A DNA stretch of 64,000 bases, from assembly GCA_900095835.1 (NCBI GenBank), contig LT608321.1:166373-230372 (forward strand). The letters run 5' to 3'. The DNA comes from Ihuprevotella massiliensis. Lineage in GTDB: Bacteria; Bacteroidota; Bacteroidia; Bacteroidales; Bacteroidaceae. The notes below the pieces were generated by a model that was not told where the DNA came from, did not search any database, and saw nothing but the letters and a program-made list of their open reading frames with translations. The translations under genes and the position numbers were made by a program. The stretch's first letter is position 1. Every line of letters starts with the position of its first letter. Shown here piece after piece: positions 1-9,741 of this stretch.

Positions 1-2435
1 GAAATCAGGCGTTGTTCGGGACCTTCGGCTGCATAGCACGCAGGACGGTGCTTTTTGCGAGGGAAGACAATCGTAACGGTGGTATCTGGGTGTGCAGCAT
101 GACCGGACGAACGCCATGCAAGAAGGTTCACATCGGGTTCACTCATGCCCGAAGCAACGGGAAGAGCAGATAAAAGTTTGGAAAGTAATAACTGATTACC
201 TTCTGCCTTTTCCCCAATTACCACAAAGGCAGGGCAAGCGTAGTTGCGCAATAAATAGATACCTTCGTGCTTGTGCGTGTAGCCAGCTTCTTCTACTTCT
301 ACAATCTCTTCAGTGGAAATAGGATAGAGGCGTTCAAGGCTTCCTTCGTATTGTGCCCAATCGCGTTCAAGAGGAACGACCCCTCTTGCACCTGCTTGGA
401 AGTGCATATGGTCGGGGGCAGAAGCTCCACAGCGAGCACCATTGTAAAATACTATGAAGTCGGGCAACTCCATTACCATTTTACAGAAATCTCCTAAACG
501 TCCTTTGAGTGATTGTGGGGTGTGACGACGACTTACAATCGTGAGGTGTTGAGGAAGAATGGGGTAGGGGTTGATCAATACTTGGTATTTGCCTTCCACA
601 GGTAGGCATGTTTGTACCTTTGGACGATGGTTGTCACAGAGGAAACAGGGACGTTTCTTCAGAAAGTCTTGGGTAATATTGGCTTTTGTGGAGTGAATGC
701 GTGTAGGATTGTGCTGCGCTGCGAGTGTACAGGTGGCAGTAGGGAGAGATTTCAGTTCAGTAGAATGATGAAGTGCCTCGAAGCGTTGGCGTACTTCTTC
801 CCAAGCAAAGAGTTGTTGTCGGATGAAATCTACTACTTCTGACTGCTGAAGATTATGATTCCAGCGAAGATTCATTTGTTGTCTTGCCTGAATCTCAATG
901 GTACGCAACTGATCTTTATAAGCATTATGGCGGTTCACAGCATCAATGGCAAGAGCTGCATCAGAATTCCCCTCCCATCGGCGGCAAAGATAAAGCTCGT
1001 CATAGATACGTCCAATGCGATAGTGGCGTGAAATCGCGAGCCCCAGTGCATAGTCTTCACCGTAGCTCGTGTTGGGGACACCAATGCCGCGTAGTATTGT
1101 CACGTCAAACGCACGTGGAGCTCCCAAACCATTGATACGCAACGCATTGTTTCTGCCATTGTCTGGCGTCCATTCAGCATGAGCAATGAGACCCGGAGGT
1201 AGAGTGTTGAGCGAGAAATCCACCATACGATAGGCGCCTATCACCATAGCTGCCTTTTGCTCGTGAAAGGCTGCGACAATACGACTCAATACATCAGTAC
1301 CGCTATAAAGATCGTCGGAGTCAAGTTGTATTGCAAAGCGACCGCAATGCTCACTGCGAATGGCCAAATCCCAGCAACCTCCAATTCCCAAGTCGGTTTG
1401 TTGCGGTGTTAGCACTTTAACTCTCGAGTCTACAGCAAGTTTCTCTAATATATCGCTTGTACCGTCGGTCGAATGGTTGTCTATGACAATGACATTAAAG
1501 GAGAAGTCTGCCACTTGTGACAAAGCTGACTGAACAGCATCGGCAATAGTACGTACACGATTCCGTACGGGAATGATGACCGATGCCATTACTGGGAAGT
1601 GTTCGGTGTTTCCTTCGAGAGGTACGGTAGGCAGTGCGGTGATCTCTGTGGAAGCCTGGGAGAGGGTATTGGGCTTCTCTGTAGCGTTCAGTAGAGAGGA
1701 TGGAAAAGGAGTGGGGACATCATCGAATTCTTCGGGAGATACCCATGCGCCAATTTCTTTAAGATGCAGAGTGCATGCCTTCTCCATCTCTAGTTGTACT
1801 TCGCGAGCAGAAGGGTTTACGTAGTCAAACTGCTTTTCACCACTTTTGCGTACGTCTGTTTCTATCATTGAATAGAGTGGCTCACGCAGATGCACGATGT
1901 TACCACTACGACTTAGGAAAAGGCGTAGCGAATAAGGGGCAGCATATTTATAGCGTTGTTTGTGACCGACAGCGAATTGTCGGAGTAATTCGCCACGAAT
2001 AAGCCACAAACCACCAAAATCAAAATCATCGCGAACAGAACCTATTTGGTGGTCATTGACAGGATGCAATATAGGTGGTGTGAAACTTCCATCTTCATGT
2101 TCTTGTTGCTCCCAGCGATCAGCATATACCATCGAAGCATTGGTGTCTTTTGCTACTTGTAGCATACGATCAATACAACGATAATTGGGTAAGAATCCCT
2201 TGGGTTGCAAGAATAGAAGTACAAATTCTGCAGAACTTTCGCGAGCAATGGTGCGTATGGTCTTAGAAGAAGTGGGTAAATCTATACCTATTGTTGAAAG
2301 GGCTTCTGGAAGTTGGACATCATCGTCCTGTAAAACATGCACACTTTCCACGGCAGGGTGAGCTGTCATGGAAAGTGCGGTGTCAATGTTTTGAGAAGGA
2401 CGGCAATAGATGAAGAAATCAATAGATGCAGTCAT
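1..2435 (-). CDS. Glycosyltransferase family 2 / DUF4922 multidomain protein (3' end outside window)
   Basis: The frame is open from an ATG at 2433-2435 to the left edge (811 codons), so the C-terminus is missing. Residues 1 to about 260 resemble a degenerate GT-A domain (an [10 protein letters not shown] segment). A clear GT2 domain starts at residue 283 ([11 protein letters not shown]) and has a QLDSDD metal/nucleotide-binding motif. A third region has a CFLCDN cysteine pair and [11 protein letters not shown], with H676 and H678, which matches the DUF4922 family related to HIT-type and galactose-1-phosphate uridylyltransferase enzymes. Known for the families: GT2 enzymes transfer sugars from nucleotide sugars, and HIT-like enzymes act on nucleotide-phosphate bonds. 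Inference: a cytosolic glycan-assembly protein with a nucleotide-sugar phosphorylase-like module. It follows clpC by about 100 nt on the same strand. The substrate is unknown. Confidence 0.85.
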   Translation of the reverse strand, partial: MTASIDFFIYCRPSQNIDTALSMTAHPAVESVHVLQDDDVQLPEALSTIGIDLPTSSKTIRTIARESSAEFVLLFLQPKGFLPNYRCIDRMLQVAKDTNASMVYADRWEQQEHEDGSFTPPILHPVNDHQIGSVRDDFDFGGLWLIRGELLRQFAVGHKQRYKYAAPYSLRLFLSRSGNIVHLREPLYSMIETDVRKSGEKQFDYVNPSAREVQLEMEKACTLHLKEIGAWVSPEEFDDVPTPFPSSLLNATEKPNTLSQASTEITALPTVPLEGNTEHFPVMASVIIPVRNRVRTIADAVQSALSQVADFSFNVIVIDNHSTDGTSDILEKLAVDSRVKVLTPQQTDLGIGGCWDLAIRSEHCGRFAIQLDSDDLYSGTDVLSRIVAAFHEQKAAMVIGAYRMVDFSLNTLPPGLIAHAEWTPDNGRNNALRINGLGAPRAFDVTILRGIGVPNTSYGEDYALGLAISRHYRIGRIYDELYLCRRWEGNSDAALAIDAVNRHNAYKDQLRTIEIQARQQMNLRWNHNLQQSEVVDFIRQQLFAWEEVRQRFEALHHSTELKSLPTATCTLAAQHNPTRIHSTKANITQDFLKKRPCFLCDNHRPKVQTCLPVEGKYQVLINPYPILPQHLTIVSRRHTPQSLKGRLGDFCKMVMELPDFIVFYNGARCGASAPDHMHFQAGARGVVPLERDWAQYEGSLERLYPISTEEIVEVEEAGYTHKHEGIYLLRNYACPAFVVIGEKAEGNQLLLSKLLSALPVASGMSEPDVNLLAWRSSGHAAHPDTTVTIVFPRKKHRPACYAAEGPEQRLI

Positions 2436-2482
2436 ATCTTATAAATCTGTTTTCGCCCGAAAGCGAAGAATACCGTTGGAAC

Positions 2483-2524
2483 ACCCACTACTATCTCTGT
2501 AGATAGAGAAAAACGCAAGTGGGT
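2483..2524 (-). terminator. Hairpin after clpC
   Basis: ACCCACT and AGTGGGT form the outer arms, and CTATCT-CTGT-AGATAG forms the inner stem. It lies between the clpC stop and the next gene on the same strand. There is no clean T-run, so it may reduce rather than stop transcription. Confidence 0.4.
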
Positions 2525-2535
2525 ATCAAAACGGG

Positions 2536-5049
2536 TTAAAGGGTATCGGAAGAGGTTAGTTTGAGCTTTTTGCCATGTTCATCGATATCAATGCGGAGAA
2601 CAGGCTTCTGGTCACCATCTAAGAACAGGTCGCAGATTGGGTCTTCCACATATTCTTGAAGTGTGCGACGCAAAGAGCGAGCTCCATATACTGGGTCAAA
2701 AGCTTTTTTCGCCACAAATTGCTTCGCTGCAGGAGTAAGTTCCAGTTGATGTCCATTGTCTGATAGACGTTTGGAGAGAGCTTGAATCTCCAGTTCGGCA
2801 ATCTGTGCAATTCCTTCTGCGTTGAGCGGGTCAAACATGATGATTTCGTCTAGGCGATTGAGGAATTCTGGAGCAAACTGGCGTTGCAGAGCTTTTCGAA
2901 CAATGCTTTCTGCCGCATCTGCTGAAATTCCGTCGGAAGAACTGCCGAAACCTACTCCAGCTCCAAATTCTTTTACCTGCCGGCTACCACTATTAGAGGT
3001 CATAATGATGACGGTGTTGCGAAAATCGACAGTAGTGCCATTGCCGTCTGTCATACGACCTTCGTCCATCACTTGGAGAAGTGTATTGAAAACATCAGGG
3101 TGTGCCTTTTCAATTTCATCGAGTAGGATAATAGAGTAGGGATGTCTTCGCACTTGTTCCGTGAGCTGACCACCTTCTTCATAGCCTACATATCCAGGAG
3201 GTGCACCAATGAGACGCGAGGTTGAAAACTTTTCTCCATATTCGCTCATGTCAATACGAATGAGAGAGTCTTTCGTGCCAAACATAAATTCCGCCAAGGT
3301 CTTTACTAAGTGAGTCTTACCAACACCGGTAGGTCCAACAAACATAAAAGTACCAATGGGACGATTAGGGTCTTTAAGCCCAAGTCTGTTGCGTGTGATG
3401 GCACGTGTGAGACGATGAATGGCACGGTTTTGGGCAATAACCTTACTAGCAAGTGCTTGTTGCATGCCTTTGAGGCGAATCGTTTCTTCTTCTTGCATGC
3501 GTTCCACAGGGACACCACTCATGAGCGAAACAACACTTGCTATGTCTGCTTCATCTACAGTGATGCGATGCTCCTTTAGATTTGATTGCCATTCTGCCTT
3601 CAAACGCTCGACTTCAGCTTCTGCCAGACGGAGTTGGTCTCGTAATTCAGCGGCCTCTTCATATCTTTGTTCTGCCGCAGCAGTTTCTTTTGATTGGCGA
3701 AGAGCTTCAACAGTCTTTTCTTGTGCAACAATGGGTTCAGGTAATTGCACTTTCAATAAGTGCATGCGGCTACCTGCCTCATCCAAAGCATCGATGGCTT
3801 TATCGGGTAGTGAGCGTTCGAACATATAGCGCTCTGTCAATGTGACACAAGCCTGCAAAGCGGCGTCGGTATATGTCACATTGTGGTGATCTTCATAACG
3901 CGCTTTGATGTTATTTAGTATGACGAGAGTATCCTCGGATGTGGTAGGTTCAAGTTGAATCTTCTGAAAACGGCGCTCCAAAGCTCCATCTTTTTCGATG
4001 GTCTTACGATACTCACTAATGGTGGTGGCACCAATGCATTGCACTTCTCCACGTGCTAGAGCTGGCTTAAGGATATTAGCAGCATCTAAAGAACCAGGGG
4101 CACTACCAGCACCAATTATGGTGTGAATCTCATCAATGAAAAGAATGATTTCACGATGGGACTTAAGTTCCTCGATGAGCTTACGTAGGCGATCTTCAAA
4201 CTGCCCACGATATTGTGTCCCTGCAACGATAGAAGCCATATCTAACGTCACAATGCGCTTATTCATCAACAGATGAGGCACCTGATTTTTTACAATAAGT
4301 TGGGCCAAGCCTTCTACAAGGGCACTTTTGCCCACGCCTGGTTCACCTATCAAAATAGGGTTGTTCTTTTTGCGACGTGTAAGAATTTGTGCCACACGTT
4401 GGATTTCATCATGACGTCCTACGATAGGGTCTAACCAACCTTGTGCAGCGGCTTGTGTCAGGTCTTGCCCAAACTTATCAAGGATAGGAGTTTCGCTGTT
4501 ACTTACACCACCATTTGGAGAGTTTGAGGTTACACCACGTTGAGCTTCTCCGTTACTACTGGGCATGTCACCAGCCATTTCAAGAGAGTTCTCGGGGTTA
4601 CGTTGATTTGTTGTAGGAGTAGAATTCGTATGATTTGATGTGATGTTTTTATATTCTACTCCATATTGATTAATGAGTTTGCAGGCTTCGTTGTGGCGGT
4701 CGCGAAGCAAAGCAAGAAGCATGTGTACATCAGTCGTTTCTTGCGATTTCTGTAGTCGTGCTTCAAGATGGGATAAGCGGAGAATTCGTTCTGCGTCAAC
4801 ATCCAGTTGCGGTTCCTCCGCAGCAATCTCATGGTTAGAGGTATTTGCCATTCTTTGTTCAAGAGTATCACGAAGAAGTTCCACTGGAGCTCCCAAATTC
4901 TCAATCATTTGTCGCACTTGCCCCTCTTGATTACGGAGCATAGCCAGCAACAACGCCAAAGAGGTCACCTTCGGATGATGAAAGCGACGAGACTCCTCCT
5001 TACTCAGGGTGAGAACTTGGGCAATTATAGGCGATAAGTTGTCAGTCAT
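2536..5049 (-). CDS. clpC: Clp protease ATP-binding subunit ClpC
   Basis: HSP100 AAA+ unfoldase that feeds proteins to ClpP in the cytoplasm. It has two N-terminal Clp repeats (about 1-135), a Ser/Asn/Thr-rich linker (135-188), and AAA1 with Walker A GEPGVGKS (235-242) and Walker B IILFIDE (301-307). A UVR-type coiled segment with [11 protein letters not shown] follows, then AAA2 with GPTGVGKT and [12 protein letters not shown]. The start is set at the ATG at 5047-5049 (837 aa). A longer frame with a TTG start at 5094 is unlikely because that codon lies inside the promoter element TACCTTTG (5092-5099), so transcription should begin downstream of it. The UVR-like middle region favours ClpC over ClpA or ClpB. 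Confidence 0.93.
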   Translation of the reverse strand: MTDNLSPIIAQVLTLSKEESRRFHHPKVTSLALLLAMLRNQEGQVRQMIENLGAPVELLRDTLEQRMANTSNHEIAAEEPQLDVDAERILRLSHLEARLQKSQETTDVHMLLALLRDRHNEACKLINQYGVEYKNITSNHTNSTPTTNQRNPENSLEMAGDMPSSNGEAQRGVTSNSPNGGVSNSETPILDKFGQDLTQAAAQGWLDPIVGRHDEIQRVAQILTRRKKNNPILIGEPGVGKSALVEGLAQLIVKNQVPHLLMNKRIVTLDMASIVAGTQYRGQFEDRLRKLIEELKSHREIILFIDEIHTIIGAGSAPGSLDAANILKPALARGEVQCIGATTISEYRKTIEKDGALERRFQKIQLEPTTSEDTLVILNNIKARYEDHHNVTYTDAALQACVTLTERYMFERSLPDKAIDALDEAGSRMHLLKVQLPEPIVAQEKTVEALRQSKETAAAEQRYEEAAELRDQLRLAEAEVERLKAEWQSNLKEHRITVDEADIASVVSLMSGVPVERMQEEETIRLKGMQQALASKVIAQNRAIHRLTRAITRNRLGLKDPNRPIGTFMFVGPTGVGKTHLVKTLAEFMFGTKDSLIRIDMSEYGEKFSTSRLIGAPPGYVGYEEGGQLTEQVRRHPYSIILLDEIEKAHPDVFNTLLQVMDEGRMTDGNGTTVDFRNTVIIMTSNSGSRQVKEFGAGVGFGSSSDGISADAAESIVRKALQRQFAPEFLNRLDEIIMFDPLNAEGIAQIAELEIQALSKRLSDNGHQLELTPAAKQFVAKKAFDPVYGARSLRRTLQEYVEDPICDLFLDGDQKPVLRIDIDEHGKKLKLTSSDTL

Positions 5050-5091
5050 TATTTCTGTATCGGATATATCTTTTATGTAGAGTAATCTTTG

Positions 5092-5099
5092 CAAAGGTA
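5092..5099 (-). promoter_or_regulatory. clpC promoter -7 element
   Basis: TACCTTTG on the minus strand matches the Bacteroidetes -7 consensus TAnnTTTG. It predicts a transcript start near 5085 and a 5' UTR of about 35 nt before the ATG at 5049. Confidence 0.7.
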
Positions 5100-5171
5100 C
5101 AACTTTCTAGCTGTAATGCTTGCCCTATTCCTACAATAATAATGCCAAAATGAGGATTTTGCTCGAAATAC

Positions 5172-5202
5172 TTGGTCGTTTTGCAAGAATGTTGTACTTT
5201 TG
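5172..5202 (+). promoter_or_regulatory. Promoter of rpsF-rpsR-rplI
   Basis: TTG at 5172-5174, a 20-nt spacer, then TACTTTTG at 5195-5202, a complete Bacteroidetes-type promoter. The expected start near 5209 gives a leader of about 90 nt before rpsF. Confidence 0.7.
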
Positions 5203-5213
5203 CATCGTCTTTT

Positions 5214-5256
5214 GGGCTATTCTGCCATTTTCTCTGTGTAAATGATGTTGAAGCCC
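5214..5256 (+). promoter_or_regulatory. Structured leader of rpsF operon
   Basis: GGGCT (5214-5218) pairs with AGCCC (5252-5256), enclosing CATTT (5226-5230) paired with AAATG (5240-5244). It sits between the promoter and rpsF, where S6:S18 feedback sites occur in other bacteria. Whether it is such a site is inference. Confidence 0.3.
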
Positions 5257-5298
5257 TAAGAGAATGTTCATTTATTCACTCAATACATTCACAACATG

Positions 5299-5634
5299 AT
5301 GAATCAGTATGAGACCGTTTTCATCCTCACTCCCGTTTTGTCTGAAGTTCAGATGAAGGAAGCGGTCGAAAAGTTCAAAGGTATCCTCACCGCTAATGGT
5401 GCTGAGGTTATCAATGAAGAGAACTGGGGCCTCAAGAAGTTGGCTTATGCCATCGACAAGAAGAGCACTGGTTTCTATCAATTGGTGGAGTTCAAGGCTG
5501 AACCCTCTGTAGTAGACAAATTGGAAGTTGGTTTCCGTCGCGACGAGCGCGTAATCCGTTTCCTTACTGTTAAACTCGACAAGTTTGCTGCTGAATATGC
5601 TGCAAAGCGTCGCTCAAATAAGAAGGAGGACTAA
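5299..5634 (+). CDS. rpsF: 30S ribosomal protein S6
   Basis: Small-subunit protein that binds 16S rRNA as a pair with S18. The N-terminus [18 protein letters not shown] is typical of Bacteroidales S6, and the C-terminal tail is basic ([11 protein letters not shown]). Two ATGs lie in a row at 5296 and 5299; the second gives the usual family start (111 aa). It is the first gene of the S6-S18-L9 operon; rpsR follows after 3 nt, so the genes are almost certainly cotranscribed and translationally coupled. Confidence 0.97.
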   Translation: MNQYETVFILTPVLSEVQMKEAVEKFKGILTANGAEVINEENWGLKKLAYAIDKKSTGFYQLVEFKAEPSVVDKLEVGFRRDERVIRFLTVKLDKFAAEYAAKRRSNKKED

Positions 5635-5637
5635 AAC

Positions 5638-5901
5638 ATGGCACAATCTGAAATCCGTTATTTGACTCCCCCTACAGTAGACGTCAAGAAGAAGAAGTAC
5701 TGCCGTTTCAAGAAGAGCGGTATCAAGTACATTGACTACAAAGATCCTGAATTCCTTAAGAAGTTCCTCAACGAACAAGGTAAGATCCTTCCCCGTCGTA
5801 TCACTGGTACTTCTTTGAAGTTCCAACGTCGTGTGGCTCAGGCCGTGAAGCGTGCTCGTCATCTTGCACTCCTTCCCTTCGTAACTGACTTGATGAAATA
5901 A
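5638..5901 (+). CDS. rpsR: 30S ribosomal protein S18
   Basis: 87 aa, the expected length. It binds the platform of the 30S subunit next to S6. The conserved core [18 protein letters not shown] and [19 protein letters not shown] are present. It starts 3 nt after rpsF and ends 18 nt before rplI, in the conserved S6-S18-L9 operon. Confidence 0.98.
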   Translation: MAQSEIRYLTPPTVDVKKKKYCRFKKSGIKYIDYKDPEFLKKFLNEQGKILPRRITGTSLKFQRRVAQAVKRARHLALLPFVTDLMK

Positions 5902-5919
5902 TAAAGAGGAGGTACACAC

Positions 5920-6369
5920 ATGGAAATTATTCTCAAAGAAAACGTGCAAGGTCTCGGTTTCAAGAATGAAATCGTTACTGTGAAGGACGGCTACGGTCGT
6001 AACTTCCTCATTCCCACTGGTAAGGCTGTTGTAGCTACTGCTTCTGCAAAGAAGGAACTTGCTGAAGTTCTCAAGCAACAAGCTCACAAGCTCGAGAAGA
6101 TCAAGAATGATGCTCTCGCACTTGCTGCCAAAATCAACGCTGTTGAAGGTATCAAAATTGCAACTAAGGTAAGCGCTACTGGTGCTATCTATGGTTCAGT
6201 TACTAGCCTCCACATCGCTGAAGAACTCGTTAAGCTCGGTCTCGATGTAGATCGTAAGAGCATCGTTCTCAAGGATGTTAAGGAAATCGGTACTTACAAG
6301 GCTGCTGTTAAGCTCCACAAGGACGTAACTGCTGAAGTTACTTTCGAAGTAGTTGCTGAAGAAGCCTAA
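5920..6369 (+). CDS. rplI: 50S ribosomal protein L9
   Basis: 149 aa, a normal length. The N-terminal domain carries LGFKNEIVTVKDGYGRNFLIP, the L9 signature that binds 23S rRNA. It is followed by the long connecting helix (KKELAEVLKQQAHKLEKIK) and the C-terminal globular domain. A GAGGAG-like stretch lies just upstream, which is unusual in this phylum. It is the last gene of the operon, followed by a strong terminator hairpin. Confidence 0.97.
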   Translation: MEIILKENVQGLGFKNEIVTVKDGYGRNFLIPTGKAVVATASAKKELAEVLKQQAHKLEKIKNDALALAAKINAVEGIKIATKVSATGAIYGSVTSLHIAEELVKLGLDVDRKSIVLKDVKEIGTYKAAVKLHKDVTAEVTFEVVAEEA

Positions 6370-6402
6370 ACTTCCCCTTGCAGCTGTAAGTAACTAGCAT
6401 TT

Positions 6403-6438
6403 ACGCTGTACTCCTATTATAGGGGTACAGCGTTTTTT
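6403..6438 (+). terminator. Terminator of rpsF-rpsR-rplI operon
   Basis: ACGCTGTACTCCT (6403-6415) pairs with AGGGGTACAGCGT (6421-6433) with one G-U pair, a 5-nt loop, and TTTTT-C-TTT following. Confidence 0.9.
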
Positions 6439-6619
6439 CTTTACTTATGATTTTGTGCAAGCGATGACTTTGTTTGCATTAAGCTGCAATTTCGAGGAGG
6501 CTTGGTTGGTGCCATACTGATTTAAGGCTTCTTCTTTCCTATTAAGTCGCTGTAAGTGTGGAGATTTATTGTTGTCCGAAAATAAACCTAGCATCTCTCT
6601 GCGCTGTAAACTATATTTT

Positions 6620-7348
6620 ATGCGTTACTTTATCACCTTTTCTTACGACGGCACTAATTATCATGGTTGGCAAGTCCAACCTAATGCAGATAGTGTACAA
6701 GCCCGCCTTAATGATGCCCTAACAAAATTGTTACCAGTGCCCACGGAATGTGTTGGAGCTGGGAGAACAGACACAGGGGTGCATGCTTCTATGATGGTGG
6801 CTCACTTTGATACTGACCAAATTTTGGACGAAGAGGCCTTTGCTTTCCGATTAAATCGTATAGTCCCAGCAGATATTGCTGTTGAGAAAGTGGAAAGAGT
6901 GGCGAATGATAAGCATGCGCGTTTTGATGCAAAGCGAAGAACTTACCATTACTTTGTTTATTCAAAGAAGAATCCCTATCGACGTCATTATGCCAACCGA
7001 CTAACTTATATGCCTAACTATCATTTGATGAATGAAGCTGCTAAGGTTTTACTAGAAGTCGATGACTTTACCAGTTTTTCTAAAGTCAATAACGATCAAA
7101 AAACAAACTTTTGTTCAGTGACGCATGCACAGTGGGTGCAACTTGACGAAGATTATTGGAGATTTGAAATCACTGCAAATCGTTTCCTTCGTAATATGGT
7201 ACGTGCAATTGTAGGAACCTTGTTAGAAGTAGGCAGAGGACGTATGTCGGTTGAAGATTTCCGAAAAGTAATCACAGTGAAAAACCGTTGTTCAGCAGGC
7301 GAGAGTGTAGCAGGTAATGCTTTATTCTTGGTCGATATTCAATATTAA
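6620..7348 (+). CDS. truA: tRNA pseudouridine(38-40) synthase
   Basis: Isomerises uridine to pseudouridine at positions 38-40 of the tRNA anticodon arm. The N-terminal MRYFITFSYDGTNYHGWQ and the catalytic GAGRTDTGVHA motif, with its Asp, are visible. NRFLRNMVRAIVGTLLEVG lies near the C-terminus. The ATG at 6620 gives 242 aa and the family N-terminus; the open frame further upstream (TTG at 6569) adds residues with no family match. It ends 19 nt before the EamA gene, so the two are likely cotranscribed. Confidence 0.95.
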   Translation: MRYFITFSYDGTNYHGWQVQPNADSVQARLNDALTKLLPVPTECVGAGRTDTGVHASMMVAHFDTDQILDEEAFAFRLNRIVPADIAVEKVERVANDKHARFDAKRRTYHYFVYSKKNPYRRHYANRLTYMPNYHLMNEAAKVLLEVDDFTSFSKVNNDQKTNFCSVTHAQWVQLDEDYWRFEITANRFLRNMVRAIVGTLLEVGRGRMSVEDFRKVITVKNRCSAGESVAGNALFLVDIQY

Positions 7349-7367
7349 CTGCAAGTATCTAAGTTTT

Positions 7368-8291
7368 ATGTGGTTTTTTCTAGCTGTGATTTCGGCTGTC
7401 TGCTTGGGATTTTATGATGTCTTTAAGAAAATCTCATTACGAAATAATGCGGTACTTCCTGTTTTGTTGCTCAATACTTTAATAGGTAGTCTTCTTTTCC
7501 TTCCCCTAATTATCTCCTCTTATGCTGGTTGGCTACCAACAGTCAGTCATTGGTTTGTGCCCTCTGCTACTGTAGAAGCACACTTGTGGGTATTTCTCAA
7601 AGCAATCATTGTGCTATCTTCATGGATATGTGGCTATTTTGCAATGAAGCATCTACCTATTACTTTGGTAGGCCCCATCAATGCAACGCGACCTGTGATG
7701 ACATTGTTAGGAGCGATGCTTGTATTTCATGAGCAGTTCAACTTATGGCAGTGGGCAGGAGTGGCTTTAGCTATTTTTTCTTTCTTTTTGATGAGTCGAA
7801 GTGGACGAAAAGAAGGTGTAAACTTTTTCCACAATCGCTGGATTTTGCTCCTCATTCTAGCCGCAGTGCTCGGGGCTTGCAGCGGGCTTTACGACAAGTT
7901 CCTGCTTCGTACTCCTAGCTTAGGAGGCATAGGGTTGAGTCCGATCTTCGTACAGTCTTGGTTCAATATCTATCAATTGGGATTAATGAGTTTGATTTTT
8001 GCTTTCCTTTGGTGGCCTATTCGTAAAAGTACTACGGCGTTTCAGTGGCGATGGTCAATTGTAGGGATAAGCATCTTCCTCGCTTTAGCTGATTTAGTCT
8101 ATTTTTATGCGCTTACAGACCCAGATGTTCTCATCGCGATTGTTTCAATGACACGTCGAAGCAGCGTATTAGTGAGTTTCTTCTTTGGTGCTTTCTTATG
8201 GCGAGAGAATAATATACGCGCAAAGGCTTTTGATCTTCTCTTAGTCTTTGTTAGTTTGATTTTCCTTTGTATTGGAGCATTACAAAGCTAA
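7368..8291 (+). CDS. EamA/DMT-family transporter
   Basis: 307-aa very hydrophobic protein with about ten predicted membrane segments in two repeats, as in drug/metabolite transporters of the EamA type. Recognisable stretches are GPINATRPVMTLLGAMLVFHE at the end of the first repeat and a matching TRRSSVLVSFFFGAFLWRE in the second. The start is the ATG at 7368; upstream in-frame codons overlap truA. It probably exports a small metabolite across the inner membrane; the substrate cannot be told. A 14-bp-stem terminator follows. Confidence 0.85.
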   Translation: MWFFLAVISAVCLGFYDVFKKISLRNNAVLPVLLLNTLIGSLLFLPLIISSYAGWLPTVSHWFVPSATVEAHLWVFLKAIIVLSSWICGYFAMKHLPITLVGPINATRPVMTLLGAMLVFHEQFNLWQWAGVALAIFSFFLMSRSGRKEGVNFFHNRWILLLILAAVLGACSGLYDKFLLRTPSLGGIGLSPIFVQSWFNIYQLGLMSLIFAFLWWPIRKSTTAFQWRWSIVGISIFLALADLVYFYALTDPDVLIAIVSMTRRSSVLVSFFFGAFLWRENNIRAKAFDLLLVFVSLIFLCIGALQS

Positions 8292-8314
8292 GAGCAGTAC
8301 TTGGGGGATAATAA

Positions 8315-8376
8315 AAGACCTCTCTTCTTTCCTTGTCAGTCTCAGATGAGAAGTGGTAGGAGAGAAGAGAGGTCTT
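8315..8376. terminator. Bidirectional terminator
   Basis: AAGACCTCTCTTCT (8315-8328) pairs perfectly with AGAAGAGAGGTCTT (8363-8376) across a 34-nt loop. It lies between the convergent EamA and AraC genes and can serve both. Confidence 0.75.
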
Positions 8377-8385
8377 CTTATGTAA

Positions 8386-9288
8386 TTACTTCTTGCGAAA
8401 CGCAGTAGGAGCTAAGTTTGTGTGGCGCTTAAAGAAAGCATTAAAACGTGTGGGTTCAGAAAAGCCCAGTGCATAGGATATTTCAGAAATAGACAAGGGT
8501 GATTGTTGGAGTAGCTTTTTGGCTTCAAGCAGAAATCTTTCTGCTATTACCTCACCGGTGGTTTTTCCTGTGACTTCTTTTACCGAACGGTTCAAGTGAT
8601 TTACGTGAATGTTCAGTTGTTGAGCAAAGTCTGATGGGCTGTGCAATTGCACGCTGCGATGCAGTTCGTCAATGGGGAATTGACGTTCGAGCAGTTCAAA
8701 CATGATGTGCGTGATACGCTCGGCTGCATTGCCAGCAGGACGCTCCTTGGAAATGTCTGGGTGCATCTTCATTGCAAAGTGCAAAAGGTCGAAGATATAT
8801 CCTCTCAACACATCATACTTATAGAGATAGCTGGAGTGAAGCTCTTCCTTCATGCGCATGAAAATGCTTTCCGCTTGGTTATACAATACTTCATTGAGCG
8901 GAAATACGTGGATTCCTCCAGCTTGATATACTGGATAATCCGACAATTGTCCAAAACGATGGAAAAATGCTTGATTAAAAATGCAATAATGTCCGAATTC
9001 GATATGCTCCAATCCTTCCCAACTATAGGGAATCAGTGGATTGGAAAATACCAGAGCATAGCCATCAATTTCCACTGTTTTATCTGCATAGTTGAGCACC
9101 ACACCTTTACCATAAAGGAGTGTGATTTTGTAAAAATCACGTCGTTTATAGGGAATTGTGGAGTGCTCCTTGTCTACCAGTGGGCTAAGATCAAAAACAT
9201 TGAAGTGGCCGTGCTCCAATTCCAAACCTTTTGGCAACCAGCCAAACTGTTGTTCGTAGAAATTTGCGAGGCTTTCTGTATTCTTCAT
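8386..9288 (-). CDS. AraC-family transcriptional regulator
   Basis: 300 aa. The C-terminal third holds the two helix-turn-helix units of AraC/XylS regulators (FAQQLNIHVNHLNRSVKEVTG and the conserved ISEISYALGFSEPTRFNAFFKRH). The N-terminal 180 residues are a cupin-like sensing domain. The -7 element TATCTTTG (9355-9362) lies about 67 nt upstream. No divergent target gene is adjacent, because the neighbouring TonB receptor gene reads in the same direction and ends 453 nt away, so the regulon and effector are unknown. Confidence 0.9.
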   Translation of the reverse strand: MKNTESLANFYEQQFGWLPKGLELEHGHFNVFDLSPLVDKEHSTIPYKRRDFYKITLLYGKGVVLNYADKTVEIDGYALVFSNPLIPYSWEGLEHIEFGHYCIFNQAFFHRFGQLSDYPVYQAGGIHVFPLNEVLYNQAESIFMRMKEELHSSYLYKYDVLRGYIFDLLHFAMKMHPDISKERPAGNAAERITHIMFELLERQFPIDELHRSVQLHSPSDFAQQLNIHVNHLNRSVKEVTGKTTGEVIAERFLLEAKKLLQQSPLSISEISYALGFSEPTRFNAFFKRHTNLAPTAFRKK

Positions 9289-9354
9289 GCTCTATATTGT
9301 TCTGTGATGGAAAGACAAAACGAGAAACTCCCGTTTGCTTGTATAATCTTGCAA

Positions 9355-9362
9355 CAAAGATA
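9355..9362 (-). promoter_or_regulatory. Promoter -7 element of AraC gene
   Basis: TATCTTTG on the minus strand, about 67 nt before the start codon. I did not find a convincing -33 TTG at the usual spacing. Confidence 0.5.
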
Positions 9363-9741
9363 CAACTTTGTTGGGAAATAGCATTTGCGATAATCAAACA
9401 GATTGACAGGGAAATGTCCAAATCACCTTAAAATAGTCGCATATAATTATGAAAGCGAAGATTTTGCAAACTCAATGACATATAAACATAACAATCTTGT
9501 AAGTCTTGATGTCAGAATAACGAAACACACTGATTTAACTTATCCGACTAAAGTCAAGCCCATTGGGAGATAAGTCAATCGTTATGATTATTCCTTTCTA
9601 GTCGTAAGTTTACGCACTTATTGACCACCTACGCATAGTTTTTTTGCGATTTGACTTTTAGTTTATCGGACTTGTCCTACCAATATAGGTAAGGTAAATT
9701 GCAACAATCTGTTATCCGTTGTTGAAAGTGCAATGAGTCAA
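9363..9741. other. Gene-free stretch between TonB receptor and AraC genes
   Basis: No open frame with family resemblance, no tRNA and no strong hairpin were seen here. It is upstream of the AraC promoter and downstream of the TonB receptor stop. Confidence 0.5.
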
